NCBI GenBank assembly: GCA_022360595.1
Contig: JAKSCN010000102.1
Span: 1 to 18,005 of the forward strand
Length of the DNA stretch: 18,005 nucleotides
Direction of reading: 5' to 3'
DNA from: Chromatiales bacterium
Lineage (GTDB): Bacteria > Pseudomonadota > Gammaproteobacteria > Chromatiales > Chromatiaceae
This document shows positions 1 to 7,083 of the stretch, one piece after another. A program made the position numbers and the translations under genes. The notes under the pieces are model-generated. The model was not told the DNA's origin and searched no databases. It worked only from the letters and a program-made list of their open reading frames with translations. Position 1 is the first letter of the stretch. Each line of letters starts with the position of its first letter.

Positions 1-956
1 AATTGTTGAACTGGCTTGCCAAGTTGCCTTTTGTTTCCCTCTCCTTTGAGCAGATAACGCCAATCCAAAAAGCGCTCGTGGTAGTTGGTGCACTTCTTTT
101 GCTACTGCCTGTTGGGCTGGGTACGCGCTGGTCAGGAGCTGTATTGTTGGTGGCACCGCTTTTTTGGAGTGGTGAATATAAAAATGATGACCTTTTGGAA
201 GTAACAATGTTGGATGTGGGGCAAGGGCTGAGCCTGGTGCTGTCTACCCGGAATCACACCCTGGTCTATGATGTCGGACCACGTTACTCGGATAAATTTG
301 ATGCCGGCTCGGGAGTGGTGGCGCCATTTTTAAAGAGCCGCGGGATAAACCGTATTGACAAGCTGGTTCTGAGTAATGGTGATAGTGACCATGCAGGTGG
401 CTACCGTGGATTGCTCACTAAAATCACACCACAACAGATACTTAGCGGTGAGCCGGAACGACTGGCTGATCCCCGTATTGATGACTGTATCAGCGGCATG
501 AATTGGCGGTGGGATGGGGTGGATTTTCAAGTATTGAGTCCGCCCGATAAAGTGACGTGGCGAGGCAATGATGCCTCCTGCGTGTTGAGTGTGAACGCAG
601 GGGGAACACGTATCCTCCTGACCGGGGATATCAGCCGGCTGGTGGAGTCAGCGCTGCTGGCCGAACAGCCGGGGCAGTTGGCTGCAGATGTGGTAACGGT
701 GCCTCACCATGGCAGTTCCACCTCATCGTCACGCCCATTCGTCACCCAGGTTAAAGCAAAATATGCATTGATATCCGCAGGTTATAGGAATCGTTACGGT
801 TTTCCAAAGCCAGAAGTTGTCGACCATTGGCAAACGGCTGGAGCCGAGGTGTTGAATACCGTCGGCTCAGGGGCTATGAGCTTTACGGTGAATAGGGCGG
901 GGGAGTTGTCGGGGCCGGTGGAGTATCGAGAATCGCATCACCGTTATTGGCATTAG
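1..956 (+). CDS. comEC: ComEC/Rec2 family DNA uptake protein, C-terminal part (5' truncated by window edge)
   Basis: ComEC is the inner-membrane channel that brings single-stranded DNA into the cytoplasm in natural transformation; its C-terminal metallo-beta-lactamase (MBL) domain is thought to degrade or process one strand. Only the last ~317 residues are here. The frame is open from the left edge, so the TTG at 3 is not a credible start. Two hydrophobic stretches (residues ~24-38 and ~45-55 of the visible part) precede an MBL domain starting at TMLDVGQG (residues 68-75). The metal-motif region SNGDSDHAGG (124-133), LLTGDIS and VPHHGSS are all visible. The first position of the usual HxDxDH is Asn rather than His, which is atypical. 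The protein ends in a short non-conserved tail. The next gene follows after 109 nt, so exbB may have its own promoter. Identification of the family is firm; activity of the nuclease domain is uncertain. Confidence 0.93.
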   Translation, partial: LLNWLAKLPFVSLSFEQITPIQKALVVVGALLLLLPVGLGTRWSGAVLLVAPLFWSGEYKNDDLLEVTMLDVGQGLSLVLSTRNHTLVYDVGPRYSDKFDAGSGVVAPFLKSRGINRIDKLVLSNGDSDHAGGYRGLLTKITPQQILSGEPERLADPRIDDCISGMNWRWDGVDFQVLSPPDKVTWRGNDASCVLSVNAGGTRILLTGDISRLVESALLAEQPGQLAADVVTVPHHGSSTSSSRPFVTQVKAKYALISAGYRNRYGFPKPEVVDHWQTAGAEVLNTVGSGAMSFTVNRAGELSGPVEYRESHHRYWH

Positions 957-1065
957 TTCGCTTTCGATCCCAGGGGCGATACAGTATCATTAGCCCTCGA
1001 TTACAATAGCCGGAATGGGGTGTCTCCTCCGGCGCACGCAGATTTAACACTTAAGGATTTTTGAG

Positions 1066-1686
1066 GTGTACGAACTGGTAAAAGCCGGTGGCTGGCTGAT
1101 GCTGCCGATTATTCTATGCTCTATCACGGCGATGGCCATTATTGGCGAACGTCTGTGGACACTGCGGCGCAGCCGTGTAGTGCCTGAAAATCTGGTGGCT
1201 CAGATCTGGCAGCTATACCGCAAACGCCAGCTCACCAATGCTCACGTGAATACAGTGCGTGAAAGCTCGCCGCTGGGGCGTATTCTTGCCGCCGGCCTGG
1301 TTAACCGTAAACACTCCCGGGAAGTGATGAAAGAGTCCATCGAGGAGGTGGGGCGCCAAACGGTCATTGAGCTGGAGCGCTACCTCAATACCCTCGGCAC
1401 TATCGCCTCCATCACCCCGCTGCTGGGGCTACTGGGTACGGTGATCGGGATGATTAAAGTATTCACCGCCATCACGACAGCGGGAGTAGGGAACCCAACG
1501 GTGTTGGCCGGCGGTATCTCTGAAGCGCTGATTACAACCGCGGCGGGGCTCTCTGTCGCCATTCCCAGCCTGATGTTTCACCGTTACTTTACCGGCCGTG
1601 TTGATCAGCTCGTCCTGAAGATGGAAGAGGAGGCGCTGAAGATGGTTGAGGTGATGAAGGGTGAACGGGAAAAGGAGGCGGAGTAG
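1066..1686 (+). CDS. exbB: ExbB/TolQ/MotA-family proton channel protein
   Basis: Inner-membrane subunit of an ExbB-ExbD type proton channel, which uses proton motive force to energise an outer-membrane or envelope partner. The 206-residue product has the three-helix ExbB layout: a first membrane segment at ~12-27, a cytoplasmic loop, and two C-terminal membrane segments at ~110-133 and ~148-170 containing the family signatures TPLLGLLGTVIGMI and GISEALITTAAGL. The start is GTG at 1066, preceded by AAGGATTTTTGAG; no better in-frame start fits the N-terminal helix. It is followed 3 nt later by exbD. The pair sits between comEC and lpxK, as in Pseudomonas; this paralogue is not next to tonB, so its partner cannot be read from the window. 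Generic ExbB is safer than TolQ, since no tolA or tolB is nearby. Confidence 0.93.
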   Translation: MYELVKAGGWLMLPIILCSITAMAIIGERLWTLRRSRVVPENLVAQIWQLYRKRQLTNAHVNTVRESSPLGRILAAGLVNRKHSREVMKESIEEVGRQTVIELERYLNTLGTIASITPLLGLLGTVIGMIKVFTAITTAGVGNPTVLAGGISEALITTAAGLSVAIPSLMFHRYFTGRVDQLVLKMEEEALKMVEVMKGEREKEAE

Positions 1687-1689
1687 CCA

Positions 1690-2115
1690 GTGAATCTGCG
1701 ACCCCAGCGTAGACCCTCTCCTGAGTTGAACCTGACACCACTCATCGATGTGGTGTTTCTGCTGCTGATCTTTTTCATGGTATCCACCACCTTTGATAAA
1801 GAGGCGCGCATTAAAGTCGAGCTGCCTGAAGCAGCCACCCAGGATGAACAGGTTGCTGAGCTCAAGAGCCTGGACATCACTGTCGACTCCACTGGACGCT
1901 ATTTCATCAATCAGAAAGAGGTGGTCAACACCGAGAAAGCCACTCTGATTCGCGCTATTGAGAAAGAGGTGGGTGAGCGCCGCGATCTGCCGGTGATTAT
2001 CAATGCCGATGCCAATGCCCGCCATCAGTCGGTGATCAAAGTGCTGGATGCCACCAGTGAACTCGGTTTTAACACGATGACTTTTGCAGCCAAGCTGCCG
2101 ACCAAAGCTGAATAG
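1690..2115 (+). CDS. exbD: ExbD/TolR-family proton channel protein
   Basis: Partner of ExbB in the proton channel. The 141-residue protein has a short cytoplasmic N-terminus, one membrane helix (~15-34) and a periplasmic domain of about 100 residues. The helix contains the conserved proton-carrying Asp (D20 in LNLTPLIDVVFLLLIFFMV), which is essential in the family. The start is GTG at 1690, three bases after the exbB stop; the exbB 3' end (AAAGGAGGCGGAG) supplies a strong ribosome binding site, indicating tight translational coupling. lpxK begins 11 nt downstream, so exbB-exbD-lpxK-ycaR-kdsB is very likely a single transcript. Confidence 0.93.
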   Translation: MNLRPQRRPSPELNLTPLIDVVFLLLIFFMVSTTFDKEARIKVELPEAATQDEQVAELKSLDITVDSTGRYFINQKEVVNTEKATLIRAIEKEVGERRDLPVIINADANARHQSVIKVLDATSELGFNTMTFAAKLPTKAE

Positions 2116-2126
2116 GGCGGATACCG

Positions 2127-3116
2127 GTGAAAAAGCTGGATGCGATTTGGGCTGGCTTGACACCGGTAACACTGCTTTTGCTGCCTCTATCGTTTCTCTT
2201 TTGTGCTATTGCTTGGCTGCGTCGGCGTTTTTACCGGTTTGGTCTGCTAAAGCAGCACAAGCTGTCAGTGCCGGTGATCGTTGTAGGGAATATCTCTGTT
2301 GGCGGAACCGGTAAAACACCTCTGGTGATCTGGCTGGTCGAAAAGCTCCAGCAACTTGGCTTTCAGCCGGGTATCGTCTCGCGGGGTTACGGCGGCAAAG
2401 CGGAGCATTGGCCTCAGCCCGTCACGCTAGAGAGCGACCCCGCCAACATTGGTGATGAACCGGCACTGCTGGCGCATCGCACAGGTGTGCCGCTGTGGGT
2501 TGGACCCGATCGCGTGGCTGCCGCCAAGGCGCTATTGGCCACGCACGATTGTGATCTGATTGTCACTGATGATGGCCTCCAACACTACGCCTTAGGGCGG
2601 GATATGGAGATTGTGGTTGTCGATGCTGAACGCCGTTTCGGTAACGGATTCTGTCTGCCTGCGGGTCCGCTGCGTGAGCGTCCTTCGCGGCTGAGAGAGG
2701 TTGATCTGGTAGTGTCGAACGGCAGGGTTGAGTCGGATAGCGACTGGTGCCAGATGTCTATTCAACCCAGCATGCTGGTCAATCTCGCCGATATCGGTCA
2801 GCGTTGTGAAGCAGGGCGCTTTGCCGGGCAGACTGTTCACGCTTTTGCCGGTATCGGTTACCCAAAGCGTTTTTTCGACACCTTACGCGATTTGGGGATG
2901 GACGTGATCGAACACCCCTTTCCTGATCATCATCATTATTCAGCCGAGGACTTTAGCAGACTGGACGACGAGATTGTGCTGATGACTGAGAAAGATGCGG
3001 TAAAATGTGCCTCATTCGCGCAAGCCAACCACTGGTATCTGACAATTGATGTTGTCCTGGATACGCAATGCCAAGATAATCTGGAACAACAACTACGAGG
3101 TATAAATAATGGATAG
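2127..3116 (+). CDS. lpxK: Tetraacyldisaccharide 4'-kinase LpxK (lipid A biosynthesis)
   Basis: Phosphorylates the 4' position of the tetraacyl-disaccharide 1-phosphate precursor, the sixth step of lipid A synthesis, at the cytoplasmic face of the inner membrane. The 329-residue length is typical. An N-terminal hydrophobic anchor (~11-31) precedes the P-loop VGNISVGGTGKTP (~53-65); VSRGYGGK (~84-91) and TDDGLQH (~147-153), an LpxK catalytic signature, follow. The start is GTG at 2127 with AGGGCGG upstream; an overlapping ATG-start frame at 2084 is spurious. The last 8 nt overlap the start of the Trm112-like gene (ATGGATAG), indicating coupling. msbA, which precedes lpxK in Escherichia coli, is not here; ExbBD takes that position. 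Kinase and kdsB in one operon link lipid A and Kdo supply. Confidence 0.97.
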   Translation: MKKLDAIWAGLTPVTLLLLPLSFLFCAIAWLRRRFYRFGLLKQHKLSVPVIVVGNISVGGTGKTPLVIWLVEKLQQLGFQPGIVSRGYGGKAEHWPQPVTLESDPANIGDEPALLAHRTGVPLWVGPDRVAAAKALLATHDCDLIVTDDGLQHYALGRDMEIVVVDAERRFGNGFCLPAGPLRERPSRLREVDLVVSNGRVESDSDWCQMSIQPSMLVNLADIGQRCEAGRFAGQTVHAFAGIGYPKRFFDTLRDLGMDVIEHPFPDHHHYSAEDFSRLDDEIVLMTEKDAVKCASFAQANHWYLTIDVVLDTQCQDNLEQQLRGINNG

Positions 3117-3297
3117 AAAGCTCCTGGATATCCTGGTCTGTCCGATCTGCAAAGGTAAGCTGATCTATGTAAAAAAAGCGGACGAGCTAATCTGCAAGGC
3201 TGACCGTCTCGCCTATCCGGTTCGTGATGACATCCCGGTGATGTTGGAAGAGGAGGCACGTGAAATACCTGCCGACGAAGAGATCCCCAATATATAA
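3109..3297 (+). CDS. ycaR: Trm112 family protein (YcaR/UPF0434)
   Basis: A 62-residue protein of the Trm112/UPF0434 family, regularly found between lpxK and kdsB in gammaproteobacteria. Visible features are the N-terminal MDRKLLDILVCPICKGKL segment with a CxxC pair (C11, C14), a third Cys (C29, in ELICK) and the conserved RLAYPVRDDIPVML stretch. As in the E. coli YcaR sequence I recall, a fourth zinc ligand Cys is not obvious. Eukaryotic Trm112 activates methyltransferases; the bacterial role is not established and I do not infer one beyond the operon link. The ATG overlaps the last 8 nt of lpxK. Confidence 0.93.
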   Translation: MDRKLLDILVCPICKGKLIYVKKADELICKADRLAYPVRDDIPVMLEEEAREIPADEEIPNI

Positions 3298-3315
3298 CCC
3301 ATACAATCAGGACGA

Positions 3316-4092
3316 ATGATGAACTTCAAAGTTGTCATCCCAGCCAGATACGCCTCCACCCGCTTGCCGGGCAAACCCCTCTTGCCCATTGCCGGTAAGC
3401 CGATGATTCAGCATGTGGTGGAACGGGCGCGCACCAGTGGTGCGGGGGAGATTGTCGTTGCTACGGATGATCAGCGCATAGCGGAGGCGGTTACCGCTTT
3501 TGATGGTGATGTCTGTATGACTTCGGCCGAGCACCGTAGCGGAACCGACCGTATTGCGGAGGTGGTCGCCGCGCGTGGCTGGTCGGATGATGAGATCATC
3601 GTCAATCTGCAGGGCGATGAGCCCACCATGCCCGCCGCTCTGGTAAGACAGGTGGCTGAAGATATGGACAAACACCCGGATGCGGTGGTGACCACGCTGT
3701 CCACGGCGATTACCGACCGGGACACACTGTTTGATCCCCATGTCGTGAAGGTCGTAACGGATCACCTTGGGTACGCCCTCTATTTCAGCCGCGCACCAAT
3801 ACCCTGGCATCGGGATGAGTTCCTGCATCCTGATCGTCCGTTGCCGGAGGTTGGGCACTTTCAGCGCCACATTGGTCTCTACGCCTATCGGGCGGGATTT
3901 CTCCCCCGGTATGTGGAATGGCCACCGGCTCCGCTTGAGATTGCTGAGTCCCTCGAACAGTTACGTGTGTTGTGGCATGGCCAGCGCATCCATGTCAGTG
4001 AAGCGGTAGAGGCGCCTGGTCATGGTGTGGATACCGGTGATGATCTGAAGCGGGTGGAGCAGCAGTTGGGAGCAGCGACGCTAGTCGGTTAG
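3316..4092 (+). CDS. kdsB: 3-deoxy-manno-octulosonate cytidylyltransferase KdsB
   Basis: Activates Kdo with CTP to CMP-Kdo, the donor for the inner core of lipopolysaccharide; cytoplasmic. The 258-residue length fits the family. Clear motifs are the N-terminal nucleotide-binding loop IPARYASTRLPGKPL (8-22), EHRSGTDRIAEV (72-83), the metal-binding NLQGDEP (97-103, D101 the likely Mg ligand) and SLEQLRVL near the C-terminus. Two adjacent ATGs occur at 3316 and 3319; CAGGACGA just upstream serves either. It lies 18 nt after the Trm112-like gene and is the last gene of the plus-strand operon. Its final 12 nt overlap the convergent gene on the minus strand, so no terminator fits between them. Confidence 0.97.
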   Translation: MMNFKVVIPARYASTRLPGKPLLPIAGKPMIQHVVERARTSGAGEIVVATDDQRIAEAVTAFDGDVCMTSAEHRSGTDRIAEVVAARGWSDDEIIVNLQGDEPTMPAALVRQVAEDMDKHPDAVVTTLSTAITDRDTLFDPHVVKVVTDHLGYALYFSRAPIPWHRDEFLHPDRPLPEVGHFQRHIGLYAYRAGFLPRYVEWPPAPLEIAESLEQLRVLWHGQRIHVSEAVEAPGHGVDTGDDLKRVEQQLGAATLVG

Positions 4093-4353
4093 TCTGCCTT
4101 CCAGCAGAACCAGAATGTCCTCTGAATAACCCTCTCCCTCGGGGTCGGAGATTTGCAGCGTCAGCGTCTCAGGTACCCGGCGGGTGGCCTGGCCGTATTG
4201 ATCGGCCTGGATCGGCGCATGGCTGTTGACAGCGGCGAGGATCAAATTGTCTTCCTGCTCCAGCACCTCAATCAGCACCCAATTCTGATCCAGATAGTGG
4301 AAATGATCGCCGATCATTTTGCGCATGCGCTGGGCAATGGATACTGTATTCAC
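4081..4353 (-). CDS. Conserved-looking hypothetical protein, 90 aa
   Basis: I do not recognise this 90-residue protein. It is soluble, acidic toward the C-terminus, has no signal peptide or membrane segment, and no cysteine. The pattern of short alternating hydrophobic and polar segments (for example WVLIEVLEQEDNLILAAV, residues ~25-42) suggests a small beta-rich fold, which is inference. The start is GTG at 4353, with CAAGGTCGAAC before it (AAGG 7-8 nt upstream). The stop lies inside the kdsB 3' end, a 12-nt convergent overlap. A terminator-like hairpin ends only about 17 nt upstream, between it and gabD, so it must use readthrough or a promoter overlapping that hairpin. Reality as a gene is supported by the good ribosome site and full use of the gap, not by homology. 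Confidence 0.65.
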   Translation of the reverse strand: MNTVSIAQRMRKMIGDHFHYLDQNWVLIEVLEQEDNLILAAVNSHAPIQADQYGQATRRVPETLTLQISDPEGEGYSEDILVLLEGRLTD

Positions 4354-4370
4354 GTTCGACCTTGAGTGTT

Positions 4371-4417
4371 AAAAACCGAGTGACACTCTCAAGTATAGAG
4401 AAGTTATCACTCGGTTT
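4371..4417 (-). terminator. Hairpin terminator downstream of gabD
   Basis: An 11-bp perfect inverted repeat (AAACCGAGTGA at 4373-4383 and its complement at 4407-4417) encloses a 23-nt loop with an extra 4-bp stem (CTCT/AGAG). Read on the minus strand it is followed by TTTTTAAC, as in a Rho-independent terminator. It begins ~26 nt after the gabD stop. On the plus strand the hairpin is followed by TATAGCG, not a T-run, so it works best for minus-strand transcripts. Confidence 0.7.
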
Positions 4418-4442
4418 ATAGCGACGAGCACTTTATCTCTTG

Positions 4443-5906
4443 TTACTTATCCAGGCCCGCAACACAGACGTATTTCATTTCCAGGTAGTCGTCCAATCCG
4501 TATTTGGAGCCTTCCCGTCCGTTTCCTGACTCTTTTACGCCGCCGAAAGGTGCTGCTTCGGAGGAGATAATGCCGGCATTAACACCCACCATGCCGTATT
4601 CCAGCCCTTCGCTGACACGCCAGATACGACCGATGTCTCGGGCGTAGAAGTAGGCGGCCAAGCCAAATTCTGTATCATTGGCCAACTCCAGGGCCTCCTC
4701 TTCAGTGCTGAACTTGATCAGGGGAGCAACCGGACCGAAGATCTCTTTACGGAATACATCCATCTCACGGGTGACATGGGTAAGAATGGTCGGCGGCACG
4801 AAACTACCGGGTAGATCCGGTGTGACACCAGAGGCAACCACCTTAGCGCCTTTGCTGGTTGCGTCCTGGATAAAACTGTTGACATCAGCCACGGCCCGCT
4901 CATTGATCAGTGGGCCAAAATTGACCTCCTCCCGGCTGCCATCGCCCAGCTTAAACTGATTGATCGCTGTCGCCAGTTTTTCGGCGAAAGCGTCGTGGAT
5001 GCTCTCTTGAATCAGAAGACGGTTTGCGCACACGCAGGTCTGGCCTGCATTACGATATTTTGAAGCAATGGCGCCGGCTACCGCTTCATCCAGATCAGCA
5101 TCGTCAAAAACGATAAAGGGGGCGTTCCCGCCCAGCTCCATGGAGGTACGCTTCATGGTGCCGGCACAGGCCTCAACCAGCTTTTTACCCACCGCGGTGG
5201 AGCCGGTGAAGGTGAGTTTACGCACAGTCGGGTTGCTGGTCAGTTCAGCGCCTATCTCGGCAGTTTTACCCGCAACAATATTAATAACACCTTTGGGGAT
5301 ACCCGCTCGCTCGGCCAATTCAGCAATTGCGAAGGCAGAGAGGGGAGTTTCGCTGGCGGGTTTGCAGACCACCGTGCAGCCTGCTGCCAGCGCGGCGGCC
5401 ACTTTGCGACCCAGCATGGCGTTGGGGAAGTTCCAGGGAGTAATACAGGCGACCACACCCACACCCTGTTTCAGTACCATGATGCGTTTGTCGGGGGTCG
5501 GAGCCGGGATGGTGTCACCATAGATGCGCTTGGCCTCTTCCGCAAACCATTCAAAATAGCTGGCACCATAGGCGATCTCACCACGCGCCTCAGTCAGCGG
5601 CTTGCCCTGTTCTGCAGTGAGCAGACGTGCCAGATCCTCCTGGTGCTCCATCAATAGTTGATGCATGCGGCGCATCAGCTCAGCACGCTGCTTGGCTGGC
5701 ATTGCACGCCAAGCGGGAAGGGCGTTATCGGCAGCCTCAATTGCACGACGGGTCTCTGCGCCGGCACAATAGGCCACTTCTGCAATCTTCTCGCCCGTGG
5801 CCGGATTAAAAACCGGCATGGTCTCACCGCTATCCGCGGCACACCACTGACCATCGATGTAGGCCTGGGTTTGAAGAAGACGGTTGTCGTGCAAGGTAAT
5901 GCTCAT
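4443..5906 (-). CDS. gabD: NAD(P)-dependent succinate-semialdehyde dehydrogenase (GabD type)
   Basis: Aldehyde dehydrogenase superfamily enzyme, most like GabD, oxidising succinate semialdehyde to succinate; cytoplasmic. The 487-residue protein is full length. It shows the cofactor-binding ITPWNFP (155-161) and CKPASETP (181-188), FTGSTAVGKKL (233-243), the general base Glu257 in MELGGN and catalytic Cys291 with a second Cys293 in NAGQTCVCANR. The CVC arrangement is the one in E. coli GabD, where the pair can form a redox-sensitive disulfide. FGPVAP and the PFGGVKESGNGREGSKYG tail also match. No gabT transaminase or gabP permease is adjacent, so the source of semialdehyde is not shown; a related semialdehyde or glutarate semialdehyde is possible. 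It sits alone, bounded by a terminator downstream and a 364-nt spacer upstream. Confidence 0.93.
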   Translation of the reverse strand: MSITLHDNRLLQTQAYIDGQWCAADSGETMPVFNPATGEKIAEVAYCAGAETRRAIEAADNALPAWRAMPAKQRAELMRRMHQLLMEHQEDLARLLTAEQGKPLTEARGEIAYGASYFEWFAEEAKRIYGDTIPAPTPDKRIMVLKQGVGVVACITPWNFPNAMLGRKVAAALAAGCTVVCKPASETPLSAFAIAELAERAGIPKGVINIVAGKTAEIGAELTSNPTVRKLTFTGSTAVGKKLVEACAGTMKRTSMELGGNAPFIVFDDADLDEAVAGAIASKYRNAGQTCVCANRLLIQESIHDAFAEKLATAINQFKLGDGSREEVNFGPLINERAVADVNSFIQDATSKGAKVVASGVTPDLPGSFVPPTILTHVTREMDVFRKEIFGPVAPLIKFSTEEEALELANDTEFGLAAYFYARDIGRIWRVSEGLEYGMVGVNAGIISSEAAPFGGVKESGNGREGSKYGLDDYLEMKYVCVAGLDK

Positions 5907-6270
5907 GGTTGCGTGATCTCACAAGTTAAAAGGGGTCCACTAAAGGGACGCTATTTTGTCAAATTTATACCGATATAGACAATGCTTTTAGCCGGTTGGG
6001 TCACAGAAAATTGGTACAAAAAAGGTGGCATTAACCCCATGGTTTTACTCAGATCCGCGATGTGCTGCCCATAGTTTTGGGGACAAGCCCCAGCGCGTGT
6101 TGATGCCTAGCGACCAACATCACCGTAGCCAGCTCAATTTTTGGTTTTTTCCACGTCATTTGTGTCCTAGCGTTTCGAGAAAGAAGTGGTAGAACGACGT
6201 CACTGCATCAATGTTGTTTGCACTTGATACTTGGTCAAAATGCAGAATTAATCAGAGGTCCCCAATAATC
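5907..6270. other. Intergenic spacer between gabD and the MBL-fold gene
   Basis: This 364-nt stretch separates two minus-strand genes. It contains a TTGACA hexamer on the minus strand (complement of 5957-5962) about 50 nt before gabD, but no convincing -10 box 16-18 nt downstream, so I do not call a promoter. A 36-codon ORF with a fair ribosome site is listed separately. No hairpin with a T-run was seen after the MBL gene. I recognise no RNA gene or insertion-sequence end. Confidence 0.5.
6049..6159 (-). CDS. Possible 36-aa peptide with PqqA/RiPP-leader-like N-terminus (uncertain)
   Basis: On the minus strand an ATG at 6159 opens a 36-codon frame ending in TGA at 6049. AGGACACAA lies directly before it, giving an AGGA ribosome site about 5 nt from the ATG. 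The N-terminus MTWKKPKIEL resembles the start of PqqA (consensus near M-x-W-x-K-P) and the Tyr/Trp-x-x-Pro leader motif of some RiPP precursors. However, the Glu-x-x-x-Tyr core required for PQQ formation is absent, and no pqqBCDE or other maturation gene is in the window. It could be a decayed pqqA-like gene, an unrelated small protein, or chance in a spacer. Confidence 0.2.
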   Translation of the reverse strand: MTWKKPKIELATVMLVARHQHALGLVPKTMGSTSRI

Positions 6271-6915
6271 TTACTCTGCATCTCGTGCCAACCGTCCGAT
6301 GTTATTGTCAATGCTCTCTACCCATGTGTCATGGGTAACTTCGACAACAGAAACATCACCAACAGAAGCACTGCACATAACCACATCCGGTTGCAGGTCT
6401 CGGAGAATCTGTAGGCTTTCGACAAGTTTCTGCTTATTACCACCATCATTAGCGATAAGGATGGTTTCCCAATGTCCATTCGACTGAAAAAATGTATCGC
6501 CAGTAAAGAGATACCTCAAGCCATTGGGCGACTGGTAGTAGAAACAGAGTCCGCCATCCGTATGGCCTGGTGTGGGGATAACTTCAATATTTGAACTGTG
6601 AGTTTGCCTATCGGAGAAAACGGTGTCCACTTTACATACACGGCTGATATGTGGTTCTTCTAAGTTATCGCTGCAAAGCTGTGATTTGAATCTCTCTTTG
6701 ATAATTGATAGCGAATCCCCGGTCTCATGCCGATGGCTTAAGTACTGGAAGATAATGCCTCCCATGTCAGACATCGCCTCAATGTCATCCTGGTTACTGG
6801 TGTTATAGAACAGGACATTACCTTCATTCCGCTGCAAGAAGTAGGCGTGGGTATTCAGATCCGCAAAGGGGTGCTCAAGAGTCGTCTGCCACAAATCATC
6901 GTAGAGTTGTTTCAT
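6271..6915 (-). CDS. Metallo-beta-lactamase-fold protein with atypical metal motif
   Basis: A 214-residue cytoplasmic protein of the MBL-fold hydrolase superfamily. The C-terminal metal motifs are clear: PTPGHTDGGLCFYY (114-127, with H118) and LFTGDTFF (136-143, with D140). The usual first motif HxHxDH is replaced by SHRHETGD (60-67), keeping two His (H61, H63) but not the Asp-His that follows, so a two-zinc glyoxalase II-like centre is unlikely. The last third has a helical stretch (~161-175) and a VVMCSASVGD segment where a final His ligand might be expected. Substrate unknown. The ATG at 6915 is preceded by AGGACATCAACCG. It stands alone in the accessory minus-strand block; codon use looks AT-richer than the envelope operon. 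Family call is good, function open. Confidence 0.75.
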   Translation of the reverse strand: MKQLYDDLWQTTLEHPFADLNTHAYFLQRNEGNVLFYNTSNQDDIEAMSDMGGIIFQYLSHRHETGDSLSIIKERFKSQLCSDNLEEPHISRVCKVDTVFSDRQTHSSNIEVIPTPGHTDGGLCFYYQSPNGLRYLFTGDTFFQSNGHWETILIANDGGNKQKLVESLQILRDLQPDVVMCSASVGDVSVVEVTHDTWVESIDNNIGRLARDAE

Positions 6916-6959
6916 CGGTTGATGTCCTGGCTGACATCGAGATTAAAAGCATAATGGCT

Positions 6960-7000
6960 GTAACCTCTGATTAACCCACTTAGTATCAATCAAAGGTTAC
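6960..7000. repeat. 12-bp imperfect inverted repeat
   Basis: GTAACCTCTGAT at 6960-6971 is the inverse complement, with one mismatch, of ATCAAAGGTTAC at 6989-7000, leaving a 17-nt loop. It lies 45 nt upstream of the MBL-fold gene start, so it could be an operator-type site or a leader structure. It is immediately followed by a second hairpin. Confidence 0.5.
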
Positions 7001-7009
7001 CTCCTTCTA

Positions 7010-7031
7010 AAAGTAGATGTTTATCTACTTT
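7010..7031 (-). terminator. Short hairpin, weak terminator candidate downstream of the lipoprotein gene
   Basis: A perfect 9-bp stem (AAAGTAGAT at 7010-7018, ATCTACTTT at 7023-7031) with a GTTT loop. Read on the minus strand it lies 53 nt after the lipoprotein gene stop and ends in CTACTTTTAG, a short U-tract. The stem is AT-rich, so strength is doubtful; a regulatory hairpin before the MBL-fold gene is the alternative. Confidence 0.4.
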
Positions 7032-7083
7032 CTCCACTTCTGCTATTTCAGTATAGGCGTTCTAGAAATGTGCATTTTTCTGG

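Noticed and set aside
1429..2172. 247-codon open frame on the minus strand opposite exbB/exbD
   Set aside because: It is antisense to two clearly identified genes with strong family motifs; its translation has no recognisable domain.
5907..5990. Sigma70 promoter for gabD built on the TTGACA at 5957-5962 (minus)
   Set aside because: No acceptable -10 hexamer lies 16-18 nt downstream; TGGACC at that place does not match.
6049..6159. Calling the 36-codon ORF pqqA
   Set aside because: The Glu-x3-Tyr residues that become PQQ are absent and no pqq genes are present, so the name is not justified.
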